From Tannerellaceae bacterium (GTDB lineage: Bacteria; Bacteroidota; Bacteroidia; Bacteroidales; Tannerellaceae), in NCBI GenBank assembly GCA_031266215.1, contig JAISBL010000025.1, positions 1 through 36,408 on the forward strand: a DNA stretch of 36,408 nt, given 5' to 3'. Below are positions 17,743 through 25,903 of this stretch, piece after piece. A model generated the notes under the pieces. It worked only from the letters and a program-made list of their open reading frames with translations. It had not been told where the DNA came from and ran no database searches. Positions within the stretch are counted from its first letter, which is position 1, and the number at the start of each line of letters is the position of its first letter. The position numbers and the translations under genes are program-made.

Positions 17743-18291
17743 ATGTTAGATCGTCGCCAATTTATTAAACAAAGCGTTGCATGGTCGGGCTGTCTGCTCT
17801 TACCCTCCTGCCTGCACGCTCCGCGTAAGGGGCTGTACCGCGTATTCACGGAGGAAGAGGCCGGTTGCCTCATCGCTTTATGCGAACAGGTTATTCCCGC
17901 CGATGATACTCCGGGAGCTACCGAGGCCGGGGTCGTTTTCTACATCGACACTACCGTATCGCATTACTTTCCCCTGACGACAGGCATGTACAAAAGCGGC
18001 ATAGCTTCGCTACAGACCTATTGCCGGTCTGAGTACGGAAACCTCTTCGAAACCCTTGAGCCTTCGCGGCAAACAGAGATCATGAAAGCTATGGAGGCAG
18101 GAGAGCTGCCTTCCGACGCCTGGAGTGCGGATGTCTCCCAGCAGTCGTTCATGTCTATGCTCGTTCAACACACGATGCAGGGCTTTTACGGCCCGCCAAG
18201 GCATGGGGGCAACAGGCATTATGTGAGTTACAGAATGCTCAAACTGGACTTCCCCCTGGTGGCAGGTCAGAACCGTTACGGCAATGGATAA
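17743..18291 (+). CDS. gluconate 2-dehydrogenase subunit 3-like protein with Tat signal
   Basis: A 182-residue protein starting MLDRRQFIKQS, a good twin-arginine motif (R-R-x-F-I-K), followed by a hydrophobic stretch with LLPSC. The body fits the small subunit (subunit 3) family of periplasmic flavin dehydrogenases: FTEEEAGCLIALCEQVIPADDTPGA at the start and MLVQHTMQGFYGPPRHGGN near the end. In characterised relatives it escorts the cofactor-loaded GMC catalytic subunit through the Tat pore. Its last 8 bases overlap the start of the GMC gene, which itself lacks a signal, exactly as such an escort role needs. Confidence 0.85.
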   Translation: MLDRRQFIKQSVAWSGCLLLPSCLHAPRKGLYRVFTEEEAGCLIALCEQVIPADDTPGATEAGVVFYIDTTVSHYFPLTTGMYKSGIASLQTYCRSEYGNLFETLEPSRQTEIMKAMEAGELPSDAWSADVSQQSFMSMLVQHTMQGFYGPPRHGGNRHYVSYRMLKLDFPLVAGQNRYGNG

Positions 18292-19942
18292 GGACAAACA
18301 CGTACAGGCCATTGTCATAGGAGCCGGCGGTGGTGGAGGAGTAGCCGCTAAGGTACTGGCGACGGCGGGAATGCAGACGGTGGTCTTTGAGCGCGGAGGC
18401 TGGCCGTCGTATGACGCACACATAAACGATGAGCTTATATCGCAACGCACTCAGGCCCTCGACTCTGCCTTCGGGCCTGAGTGGGACAAGCATCCGCGCG
18501 TATATGTAAGGGAAAACGGCGAGCGCGACGTGATAAACGCCGGTGACGGACGCTATAATCACGTGGCCGCATGCGTCGGTTCGGGCACTGTCAGCTACGG
18601 GGCGATGGCATGGCGGTTCATGCGCGAGGATTTCAGACTGAAGACAACCTACGGGGCCGTAGAAGGCTCTACGCTTGAAGACTGGCCTGTCGCGTACGAA
18701 GACCTGGAGCCTTTCTACGAGCAGGCCGAATGGGAGATAGGCGTATCGGGCGACGCGGGCCCCAATCCTTTTGCCTCTCCCAGGAACCGCCCGTATCCGA
18801 TGCCTGCATTCGAATATAACCGCGACGGCGAATACCTTGCCGGAGTATGCCGGCGTATGGGCTTGCATCCCTTCCCTATTCCCATGCTGCGTAACTCTGT
18901 CGCTTACAACGGGCGGGCGGCGTGTATTCGTAACCGTACCTGCTGCGGGTACGCCTGTCCGGTGGATGCCAAGAACGGAACGCAGAACACCGTCATTCCT
19001 GCCGCTATGGCTACCGGACTGTGCCGGGTGAAGACGCATTGCGTGGCGGCCGAATTGATGACCGACGAGTCCGGACGGGTCAGCGGAGTGCGTTATTTCG
19101 ATCCCGAAGGTAAGGAGCGGCTGCAAACGGCAGACGTGGTAGTTGTTGCCTGCTCGGCTATCGAAACAGCACGCCTGCTGCTTAATTCGCGCTCGCGACT
19201 GCATCCCGGCGGACTGGGGAACAATCATGACTGTGTAGGCCGCAATCTTCAGGGGCATGCCTATACCGGAGCGTCGGGACTGTTTGACTGGGATGTTTTA
19301 GACCTCGCCGGGCCGGGCGCCACTATGGCTATATGCGACTATAACCACCATAACCCCGGAATAGTGGGAGGCGGACTGCTGGCCAATGAGTTTTACATGA
19401 TGCCGTACGCATTCTCACAGTCGCGCCCCTGGGGTGAACCCGGTTGGGGTAAGTCGCACAAGGACTACCAGCGGAAGAATTACCGGCGTCTGGGCCGTAT
19501 GATAGGCCCCATACAGGAAATGCCCATGTGGGACGCCCGCGTAACGGTGGATGCTGAGGTGAAGGATCACTGGGGCATCCCGGTGGCCGCCCTGTCGGGT
19601 TCAAAGCATCCGCTGGATTTTGAACATTGCCGGTTCCTGTCCGCCAGGGCCGAGGAGATACTGAAAGAGGCGGGTGCCATACGTACATGGCGACATACGG
19701 GCGACAGGCCGCCGCGGTCGTTATACGGCCCAGGCGGAGGGCAGCACCAGGCTGGAACATGCCGGATGGGGAACGACCCGGCAACGTCGGTAGTCAACGA
19801 ATGGTGCCGGGTGCACGATGTCGAAAACCTCTTTATCGCCGACGGTAGCGTCCTCGTTACCAACGGGGGCTTCAATCCGGTACTCACCATCATGGCGATG
19901 GCTTATCGCACCGCCGGATATATTGCAGATCATTACCGGTAA
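18284..19942 (+). CDS. GMC family FAD-dependent oxidoreductase (catalytic subunit)
   Basis: A 552-residue GMC flavoprotein. The N-terminal FAD-binding loop is VIGAGGGGGVAAKVLA (~11-26), with VVFERGG just after. A central SGTVSYGAMAW marks the flavin region. The C-terminal domain has the conserved catalytic His region HQAGTCRMG and NGGFNPVLTIMAMA. A cysteine cluster at C214, C220, C221 and C225 (CIRNRTCCGYACP) lies where FAD-glucose dehydrogenases carry a 3Fe-4S cluster. It lacks a signal peptide and is probably exported with the Tat small subunit encoded just upstream. Likely oxidises a sugar, sugar acid or polyol in the periplasm; the substrate is unknown. Electrons would pass to the cytochrome encoded 13 bases downstream. 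Confidence 0.88.
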   Translation: MDKDKHVQAIVIGAGGGGGVAAKVLATAGMQTVVFERGGWPSYDAHINDELISQRTQALDSAFGPEWDKHPRVYVRENGERDVINAGDGRYNHVAACVGSGTVSYGAMAWRFMREDFRLKTTYGAVEGSTLEDWPVAYEDLEPFYEQAEWEIGVSGDAGPNPFASPRNRPYPMPAFEYNRDGEYLAGVCRRMGLHPFPIPMLRNSVAYNGRAACIRNRTCCGYACPVDAKNGTQNTVIPAAMATGLCRVKTHCVAAELMTDESGRVSGVRYFDPEGKERLQTADVVVVACSAIETARLLLNSRSRLHPGGLGNNHDCVGRNLQGHAYTGASGLFDWDVLDLAGPGATMAICDYNHHNPGIVGGGLLANEFYMMPYAFSQSRPWGEPGWGKSHKDYQRKNYRRLGRMIGPIQEMPMWDARVTVDAEVKDHWGIPVAALSGSKHPLDFEHCRFLSARAEEILKEAGAIRTWRHTGDRPPRSLYGPGGGQHQAGTCRMGNDPATSVVNEWCRVHDVENLFIADGSVLVTNGGFNPVLTIMAMAYRTAGYIADHYR

Positions 19943-19955
19943 GACCCCAATCATC

Positions 19956-20879
19956 ATGAAGAAGAATAAGAAACCAGTCTTTTTTATAGCAGCCGCGCTT
20001 ATCATGCTCGCGCTTCTGGGCGGATATACAACATGGAATTATGCCGACCCGGTAAACACCTGCGCCGGATGTCACGAGGTCTCGCCCTCGCACGCCACCT
20101 GGTTACAGTCGGCTCATGCCGGTGTCAGATGTATCGACTGCCACGGCACGGCGCTTTCGTCAGGGTTACATTCCCTGAAGGAAAAGAGCGCAATGGTTAT
20201 CACGCATCTGTTTGACGACAGGCGAAACATGGATATACGCCTGACCGAAGAGCAGATGCTTGACGTAGTCTTCCGCTGCGCCGTATGCCACCGTGCGGAA
20301 CATGCCGGATGGCAGGAAAGCGGCCATGCCCTGACATACCGCGAAGTGTTTATGGACGCCGAACATAACGCGGCCGAGAAGCCTTACGCCGACTGCCTGC
20401 GCTGTCACGGTATGTTTTACGAAGGAGATGTCCACACCCTCATGTCTCTTGAAGGAGAACCGGGAGAGTGGCATATGAAAGATGAAAAGCAGGCGGAGCG
20501 TCCGGCCATCACCTGCCTGTCCTGCCACGAGATACATTCGCCCAATCCTGTCTCTCACAGGAAGACGCCGGCCGACAGTTCTTCGCTGTCAGACAAGGCT
20601 CCCTATACTGCGCTCTATGTACGTGCGGACAGGATACATCTCAGGACAGACCTGCTGACTCCCGTAACGATGATGCAGGGTGATTCGGTCATACCCGCGT
20701 CCGTTGACCCGGCAACTCTCCTGTGTCTTCAGTGTCACGCCCCCAATTCAAGTCACAAGGCAGGCAGTTCAGACGATCGCACGCCTTTGGGCATACATGC
20801 CGGAAAGAGCTGTCTGGACTGTCACTCGGCTCATTCCATGCGTACTCCCCGGATGCATCCCCCCGTTCATACGCATTAG
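19956..20879 (+). CDS. membrane-anchored seven-heme c-type cytochrome
   Basis: A 307-residue protein from the ATG at 19956, which follows the GMC stop by 13 bases; upstream in-frame codons overlap the GMC gene and are rejected. One N-terminal membrane helix (residues ~8-24) is followed by seven CxxCH heme sites with Cys at 36, 59, 108, 147, 187, 257 and 286. The start (one helix, then CAGCH and a second heme about 20 residues later) resembles NapC/NirT or NrfH-like quinol-linked cytochromes, but the protein is longer. As third gene of the operon it probably carries electrons between the flavoprotein and the menaquinone pool or another acceptor; the direction is inferred. Confidence 0.88.
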   Translation: MKKNKKPVFFIAAALIMLALLGGYTTWNYADPVNTCAGCHEVSPSHATWLQSAHAGVRCIDCHGTALSSGLHSLKEKSAMVITHLFDDRRNMDIRLTEEQMLDVVFRCAVCHRAEHAGWQESGHALTYREVFMDAEHNAAEKPYADCLRCHGMFYEGDVHTLMSLEGEPGEWHMKDEKQAERPAITCLSCHEIHSPNPVSHRKTPADSSSLSDKAPYTALYVRADRIHLRTDLLTPVTMMQGDSVIPASVDPATLLCLQCHAPNSSHKAGSSDDRTPLGIHAGKSCLDCHSAHSMRTPRMHPPVHTH

Positions 20880-20910
20880 GTAACTGGGTTAAAATCTTGC
20901 CCTGCCCTTT

Positions 20911-20944
20911 TCCCCCGACCGACATAATGTCAGCCGGGGGTTTT
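20911..20944. terminator. bidirectional-looking rho-independent terminator
   Basis: CCCCCG (20912-20917) pairs with CGGGGG (20935-20940), and the inner GACAT/ATGTC continues the stem with two mismatches. T-runs follow on both strands (TTTT at 20941). It separates the oxidoreductase operon from clpB. Confidence 0.75.
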
Positions 20945-21000
20945 GGCATTTGTTTTGCACTACCGGAGTAAACGAATAAAACTAAAAGAAGGATAAGAAT

Positions 21001-23592
21001 ATGAATTTTAATAACTTCACCATCAAATCACAGGAAGCCGTGCAACAGGCTGTTCAACTGGTTGCCCGGCGCAACCAGCAGGTTGTAGAGGCCACTCATT
21101 TGCTTAAGGCTGTCATTATGGCTGGCGAGAGCGTCGCTAACTTTCTCTTTCAGAAACTGGGTATCCAGGTGCAGAACCTCAACCGGGCCTTAGACGCCGC
21201 TCTGGATTCGTACCCCAAAGTGTCGGGAGGAGAGCCTTACCTGTCCAAAGAAGCAAATGCGGTCTTGCAGAAAGCTGTTGAATATTCCTCCAAAGCAGGC
21301 GACCAGTACGTATCGCTCGAACATATCATCCTGGCCCTGCTTACCGTGCAAAGCCAGGCTTCGCAGATGCTGAAAGACGCCGGTGCAAACGAAAAAGACC
21401 TGCGTCTTGCAATAGACGAACTGCGCAAAGGGAGCAAAGTGACCAACCAGTCGGCTGAAGACGCCTATGACGCTCTCTCAAAATACGCCGTGAACCTGAA
21501 CGAGCGCGCCCGCAACGGCAAACTTGACCCGGTCATAGGCCGCGACGACGAGATACGCCGCGTACTCCAGATACTGAGCCGCCGCACCAAGAACAATCCC
21601 ATACTGATAGGCGAGCCGGGAGTGGGAAAGACCGCCATAGCCGAAGGACTGGCGCACCGCATCGTTCGCGGAGACGTGCCCGAAAACCTCAGGTCCAAAC
21701 AACTATTCTCCCTCGATATGGGCGCACTGGTCGCCGGGGCTAAATACAAAGGGGAGTTTGAAGAACGTCTAAAGGCGGTAGTCAACGAAGTGATCGGCTC
21801 CGAGGGCGAGATTGTACTCTTCATAGACGAGATACACACGCTCGTGGGAGCAGGCAGGGGAGACGGCGCCATGGATGCCGCCAATATACTCAAACCGGCG
21901 CTTGCACGGGGCGAACTGCGGGCCATCGGCGCCACTACGCTGGATGAATACCAGAAGTATTTTGAGAAAGACAAGGCTCTGGAGCGCCGGTTCCAGATCG
22001 TGATGGTGGAAGAACCCGACGAGATGGACGCCATATCCATCCTCCGAGGGCTGAAGGAGAAGTACGAGAACCATCACAAGGTACGCATCAAGGACGACGC
22101 CATCATAGCTGCCGTCAGGCTCTCGTCGCGCTATATCACCGACCGTTTCCTGCCCGACAAGGCCATCGACCTGATGGATGAAGCCTCCGCCAGGCTCCGT
22201 ATACAGATAGACTCTGTGCCCGAATCGCTGGATGAAATAAGCCGCCGCATCAAGCAACTGGAGATCGAGCGCGAGGCTATCAAGCGTGAGAACGATACGC
22301 CCAAGCTAGAAACGCTCAACAAGGAAATAGCCAACCTTAAGGAAGACGAAAAAAGGCGGAAAGCTCAGTGGCAAAGTGAAAAGGCATTGGTCAACAGTAT
22401 ACAGCAGAACAAAATAGATATAGAAAACCTGAAGTTCGAAGCCGAAAAAGCCGAACGCGAAGGCGATTATGGCCGGGTGGCCGAGATACGTTACGGCAAG
22501 ATAAAGGAAAAGGAAGCCGAGAACGCGCAGATCCAGCAACGCCTGCGCGAGATGCAGGGAGCCTCGGCCATGATAAAGGAAGAAGTAGACAGCGAAGACA
22601 TTGCCGACATCGTCTCGCGCTGGACAGGCATCCCCGTGAGCCGGATGATGCAGAGCGAGAAAGACAAGCTCCTGCACCTGGAAGACTACCTGCACCGCCG
22701 CGTAGTAGGCCAGGACGAAGCCATCGAGGCCGTCTCAAACGCCCTCCGCCGCAGCCGCGCCGGCATGCAGGACCCGCGCCGCCCCATCGGTTCGTTCATC
22801 TTCCTCGGCACCACCGGCGTAGGAAAGACCGAGCTTGCCAGGGCCCTTGCCGAATACCTCTTCGACGACGAAAACATGATGACCCGCATCGACATGAGCG
22901 AATATCAGGAGAAGTTCAGCGCAACCCGCCTGATAGGAGCGCCTCCGGGATACGTCGGCTATGACGAAGGGGGCCAGCTTACCGAAGCCATACGCCGCAA
23001 GCCCTACTCCGTAGTCTTGTTTGACGAGATAGAGAAGGCTCACTCCGACGTGTTCAACGTCCTGTTGCAGGTATTAGACGACGGAAGGCTGACCGACAAC
23101 AAAGGGCGTGTGGTGAATTTCAAGAACACCCTCATCATCATGACCAGTAACATCGGCTCGTCCCTGATCCGCGATAGCTTCGAAAAGCTCGCCACCTCTG
23201 CAAACCGTGAAGAGATAGTGGAGAAGACCAGACAGGCGGCTCTCGAACTGCTGAAGAAGACCGTACGTCCCGAATTTCTCAACCGCATAGACGAGACCAT
23301 CATGTTCACCCCGCTTGACGAGCGCGAAATAGAGAAGATCGTACAGCTTCAGTTGTCAGGCATCCGGCGCATGCTTGAGCAGAATGGCGTCACTCTCGGA
23401 TTCACCCCTGCCGCCCTCAGTTTTATCTCCCGCGAGGGGTACGATCCTCAGTACGGAGCGCGCCCCGTAAAGCGCGTGATACAGAAGTACGTACTAAACG
23501 AACTGTCCCGCCAGCTACTTGGAGGCAATATAGACAAGAGCCGCCCGATAGAGGTAGACGTGATAGATAATAACGTATCCTTCAGCAATTAA
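21001..23592 (+). CDS. clpB: ATP-dependent disaggregase ClpB
   Basis: An 863-residue Hsp100 protein of the usual ClpB length. It solubilises aggregated proteins with DnaK in the cytosol. The N-terminal Clp repeat domain (1-145) starts [23 protein letters not shown]1 has Walker A GEPGVGKT (204-211) and LFIDEIHTL; a long coiled-coil middle domain follows (~400-525, rich in E, K and R; distinguishes ClpB from ClpA/C). NBD2 has Walker A GTTGVGKT (603-610), [10 protein letters not shown] and [10 protein letters not shown], then the C-terminal D2-small domain ending [13 protein letters not shown]. It stands alone between two terminators. The promoter region 20945-21000 is short, with no clean consensus. 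Confidence 0.98.
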   Translation: MNFNNFTIKSQEAVQQAVQLVARRNQQVVEATHLLKAVIMAGESVANFLFQKLGIQVQNLNRALDAALDSYPKVSGGEPYLSKEANAVLQKAVEYSSKAGDQYVSLEHIILALLTVQSQASQMLKDAGANEKDLRLAIDELRKGSKVTNQSAEDAYDALSKYAVNLNERARNGKLDPVIGRDDEIRRVLQILSRRTKNNPILIGEPGVGKTAIAEGLAHRIVRGDVPENLRSKQLFSLDMGALVAGAKYKGEFEERLKAVVNEVIGSEGEIVLFIDEIHTLVGAGRGDGAMDAANILKPALARGELRAIGATTLDEYQKYFEKDKALERRFQIVMVEEPDEMDAISILRGLKEKYENHHKVRIKDDAIIAAVRLSSRYITDRFLPDKAIDLMDEASARLRIQIDSVPESLDEISRRIKQLEIEREAIKRENDTPKLETLNKEIANLKEDEKRRKAQWQSEKALVNSIQQNKIDIENLKFEAEKAEREGDYGRVAEIRYGKIKEKEAENAQIQQRLREMQGASAMIKEEVDSEDIADIVSRWTGIPVSRMMQSEKDKLLHLEDYLHRRVVGQDEAIEAVSNALRRSRAGMQDPRRPIGSFIFLGTTGVGKTELARALAEYLFDDENMMTRIDMSEYQEKFSATRLIGAPPGYVGYDEGGQLTEAIRRKPYSVVLFDEIEKAHSDVFNVLLQVLDDGRLTDNKGRVVNFKNTLIIMTSNIGSSLIRDSFEKLATSANREEIVEKTRQAALELLKKTVRPEFLNRIDETIMFTPLDEREIEKIVQLQLSGIRRMLEQNGVTLGFTPAALSFISREGYDPQYGARPVKRVIQKYVLNELSRQLLGGNIDKSRPIEVDVIDNNVSFSN

Positions 23593-23615
23593 CAGGTGAG
23601 GGTGAGCCTCACCTG
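23593..23615 (+). terminator. hairpin directly after clpB
   Basis: CAGGTGAGG (23593-23601) pairs perfectly with CCTCACCTG (23607-23615) round a five-base loop, starting on the base after the stop codon. There is no following T-run, but position and strength suggest transcript termination or 3'-end protection. Confidence 0.6.
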
Positions 23616-23626
23616 CGCTTCCGTAT

Positions 23627-23787
23627 CCGAACCGATGATGTTCCAGCCCGCGAACATAGCTGGTTCGTGTCCACGAACATGACTGGTTCTAACCCACGAA
23701 CACGGCTGGTTCGTGCCCACGAACATGACCGGTTCGCGCCCACGAACACGATCGGTTCTAACCCGCGAACATGGCCGGTTCGCACCT
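23627..23787. repeat. 23-bp tandem repeat array 3 (seven units)
   Basis: Units start at 23627, 23650, 23673, 23696, 23719, 23742 and 23765, all exactly 23 bp. Each holds the inverted arms GAAC and GTTC about seven bases apart (for example CGAACATGACCGGTTCG), followed by a C-rich spacer. Units differ mainly between and beside the arms; two have TAACCC after the right arm, the others GTGYCC or GCGCCC. The array lies between clpB and the 3' side of the FimB-like gene, so it is not tied to divergent promoters. Confidence 0.9.
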
Positions 23788-23806
23788 TAACACCTGTGGT
23801 AAGATA

Positions 23807-23861
23807 TATATTGAGATTTGAGAATTTCTCCAACAAAGGTGCATGACAAAAAACGGGGGCG
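23807..23861 (-). repeat. dispersed repeat, apparent empty-site copy of the MITE-like insertion locus
   Basis: Read on the minus strand, the first 28 bases (23834-23861; CGCCCCCGTTTTTTGTC then ATGCACCTTTG) match 34904-34931 with one mismatch. The continuation, including ATTCTCAAATCTCAATATA, matches 35386-35421 at 31 of 36 positions. At 34.9-35.4 kb the two parts are separated by the 452-bp insertion; here they are contiguous. The T6 run after a GC-rich stem (23855-23900) suggests the repeat includes a terminator for leftward transcription. Confidence 0.75.
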
Positions 23862-24268
23862 CCTTTCCCGTGATTTATCCCGGGTAAAAGACGCCCGCCT
23901 GGAAAAACGCAATCATTCAAGCCATAATCCTCTTTGTTCAGACTAACCCATAAACCATTATATGATACGAATATGCCTTTATTGTTGTATGCAACGAACA
24001 AACAGACCTCAGGCGCTCACATAGTCTTTCGGCGATTTTTACCGGTTGGGGCCAGCAGCAAAAAGGTACAACTTATTGTTACCGCTGTTAACTTCATATT
24101 TCCACATGGCTCCGGTATTCTTTACCGCACTCGTCACGAGTTTGCCATCGGATTCACTAATTATACCTCCCACCGGAAAATATTGAAGATTAATAAATAA
24201 TTGAAAAACCTATATCCATAATGATTAAACATAATTGACAATTATAATCAATTTAAGTGTGAGGAAAG
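23862..24268. other. gene-poor stretch with possible decayed coding DNA on the minus strand
   Basis: No intact gene. On the minus strand, frames such as 24186-24041 (containing KLVTSAVKNTGAMWKYEV) and then, in another frame, 24001-23910 (NNKGIFVSYNGLWVSLNKED) look more protein-like than random. They end at the terminator-like hairpin before 23855. They may be parts of one frameshifted gene, but I cannot name a family. The remaining part up to 24268 is AT-rich without visible signals. Confidence 0.25.
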
Positions 24269-24319
24269 GGCGGGGGCGCTATATATTATTGTCAAAGCTT
24301 TGGTTGCTGCGCCCCCGCC
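24269..24319 (-). terminator. GC-rich inverted repeat downstream of the FimB-like gene
   Basis: GGCGGGGGCGC (24269-24279) and GCGCCCCCGCC (24309-24319) are perfect 11-bp complements separated by 29 AT-rich bases. It lies 42 bases beyond the stop codon of the leftward fimbrial gene, the right place for a terminator, although there is no long T-run. Confidence 0.5.
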
Positions 24320-24360
24320 GTTCGCCGCCGGTTAATGGATGCTGTGACGGCCTACTGTAT

Positions 24361-25365
24361 TTACCATCCTCCTCCGGCATCGTCCCAGTCAAGCCTGCGG
24401 CTCATGTTACGAACGTTAACCTGGTTGCCTACTATCTCCAGCCCCAGGGAATATTTCTGCTCCCTTTGTGCGTCCAATTGTATGCTCATGGCTTGGAAGA
24501 AGGTATATAGGTCAATGTCTTTCATTATTCTTTGGGTTCCGTTCCACAGGCTTAAAACCGGATGTGTGTCTGATGACAGCCGGTGGGTGAGGAATTGTGT
24601 GCTGAGAGTATTTTCGCTCCACACAGCGTCATGGCGATAGCTTATGGGAGATGTATAGTCATTGACAAGTGGCAGGTAGCCGGTTCTGTCATTGTCATTT
24701 GGGTCATCATAAAGCGGGTCTTTGTGTCCGTAGGGAATCACCTCGCCGTTGTTGACTGCATATCCGGGCAGGAAAATTGAGTGTGAGGGCATTCCCGTGA
24801 GCATGAAGTAGTAGTCGCTTGTGGCTGCCGCTCTGGCTGCGTTCCCAAATTGCAGTGTGACGGTCAGGTCGCAATAGGCGGGTTCCATATTGACATAGAG
24901 GTGCGTAGGCGCTCCTTCTCTGACTTCGCAGGTTTTGTACCCGTAGAACAGCAGGTCTCCTTTATTTATCACGAAAGGGTCAAGTGCATGTACATTAGAC
25001 GGAGCTATATAGGCGCGCTCTAATGCTGCCGATCCGCCCACACTGTTGTTATTGTTATTCCCCCATGCTACTACGGTGTAACGTCCCGGAGGCAGTTTCA
25101 GTTCGCTGACAAGCTGACCTTCGTTAATCTTGCGAGTTATGCCGTACAGTCTGCCATTGGCGTCGTATACGTATTCTTCAAGGGATTTGACATAGCTTCC
25201 CAATACATTGGATTGGTCGGTTCCGCTTCCCCCACCCGCATCCTGCGGAGAGTAGCGATAAACAATACGCAGGTTATATGAACTATCCCCCGGTTCCTTA
25301 CCTTCGCAGGAGGAAAGTATCCATACGGGGCAAATCATTAAAAACATAGCTTTTAGTATTTTCAT
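24361..25365 (-). CDS. FimB/Mfa2-family fimbrial lipoprotein
   Basis: A 334-residue lipoprotein (signal with ILSSC; Cys at residue 20). The mature part fits the FimB/Mfa2 family, which caps or anchors short fimbriae in Bacteroidales: LRIVYRYSPQ at the start, YVYDANGRLYGITRKI, LKLPPGRYTVVAWGNNN (the characteristic PPG.Y..VAWGN strand), then HLYVNMEPAYCDLTVTLQF. No fimbrillin gene follows downstream within the window, so the locus seems incomplete. Its 5' 125 bp and upstream region are duplicated at 25539-25820. A tyrosine recombinase gene is divergent from it, an arrangement seen at other fimbrial loci. Confidence 0.8.
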   Translation of the reverse strand: MKILKAMFLMICPVWILSSCEGKEPGDSSYNLRIVYRYSPQDAGGGSGTDQSNVLGSYVKSLEEYVYDANGRLYGITRKINEGQLVSELKLPPGRYTVVAWGNNNNNSVGGSAALERAYIAPSNVHALDPFVINKGDLLFYGYKTCEVREGAPTHLYVNMEPAYCDLTVTLQFGNAARAAATSDYYFMLTGMPSHSIFLPGYAVNNGEVIPYGHKDPLYDDPNDNDRTGYLPLVNDYTSPISYRHDAVWSENTLSTQFLTHRLSSDTHPVLSLWNGTQRIMKDIDLYTFFQAMSIQLDAQREQKYSLGLEIVGNQVNVRNMSRRLDWDDAGGGW

Positions 25366-25410
25366 TCCATCTTCAATTTTATTACGTTAGTATTCGCTAG
25401 AATTTAAGGG

Positions 25411-25418
25411 CAAAAATA
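25411..25418 (-). promoter_or_regulatory. candidate -7 element of the FimB-like gene
   Basis: On the minus strand TATTTTTG fits TAnnTTTG exactly, 46 bases before the start codon. In the duplicated copy the matching place (around 25711) reads ATGCTTTG, so the box is damaged there. Confidence 0.4.
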
Positions 25419-25486
25419 CAGTAGCATTTTGTCATAAATAAGAAAATACAAATCCAAAGGTTCACCGTTTCCGACGATATATCAAC

Positions 25487-25663
25487 CTATTGTTTCATCT
25501 TTTCGACCGTCGATTGGTATCTGCTTCTCCCACTATCATTCTGCGGAGAGTAGCGATAAATAATACGCAGATTATATGAACTATCCTCCGCTTCTTTATC
25601 TTTACAGGAGAAAAAAACCTTACTGGACAGAGCATTAGAAACATAACTTTGTAGTATTTTCAT
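25487..25663 (-). pseudogene. truncated duplicate of the FimB-like gene 5' end
   Basis: From the ATG at 25663 a 58-codon frame starts MKILQSYVSNALSS and keeps the KDKEAEDSSYNLRIIYRYS segment, matching residues ~22-41 of the intact FimB-like protein. It then runs into the upstream region of the intact copy and stops at 25487-25489. The lipoprotein signal has decayed: charged and polar residues interrupt it, although FFSC survives. It is a relic, probably silent, since its -7 box is also damaged. Confidence 0.75.
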
Positions 25664-25903
25664 TACGTCTTTAATTTTACTATGTTAGTATTTGCTGGAA
25701 TCAGGCGCCAAAGCATGCCAGCATTTTGCCTTGAGTAAGAAAATACAAATCCAAATGTTCACCATTTCGAACGACATATCAACCTATTATTTCATCTTTT
25801 CGACCATAAATTGGTGCCTGAGGCAAATTAATACCTGCAACGAGATAAAAACTAATCGCGGAAAGCCTACATTAGCGGGACTTTATCTAACGTACTAACA
25901 TTT

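Larger units (their letters stand above)
25241..25820. repeat. tandem duplication with ~298-bp period
   Basis: 25241-25523 and 25539-25820 align over their full length at roughly four bases in five. Shared blocks include GCGGAGAGTAGCGATAAA, TTATATGAACTATCC, AGAAAATACAAATCCAAA and ACCTAT.TTTCATCTTTTC. The unit comprises the first ~40 codons of the FimB-like gene, its start, promoter region and about 150 bp further upstream. Confidence 0.9.

Noticed and set aside
18239-19258. 339-residue minus-strand ORF opposite the GMC gene
   Set aside because: It is antisense to a clear flavoprotein gene, without motif or signal.
19818-19955. Longer N-terminus for the cytochrome gene
   Set aside because: It would overlap the GMC gene by over 100 bases and bury the membrane anchor; the ATG at 19956 gives a normal signal-anchor.
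23627-23787. CRISPR array
   Set aside because: Repeats are contiguous 23-bp units without unique spacers, and no cas genes are nearby; the same holds for the other three arrays.
23609-24001. 130-residue minus-strand ORF through array 3
   Set aside because: Its C-terminal half is only translated repeat; the first half may be decayed coding DNA but not an intact gene.
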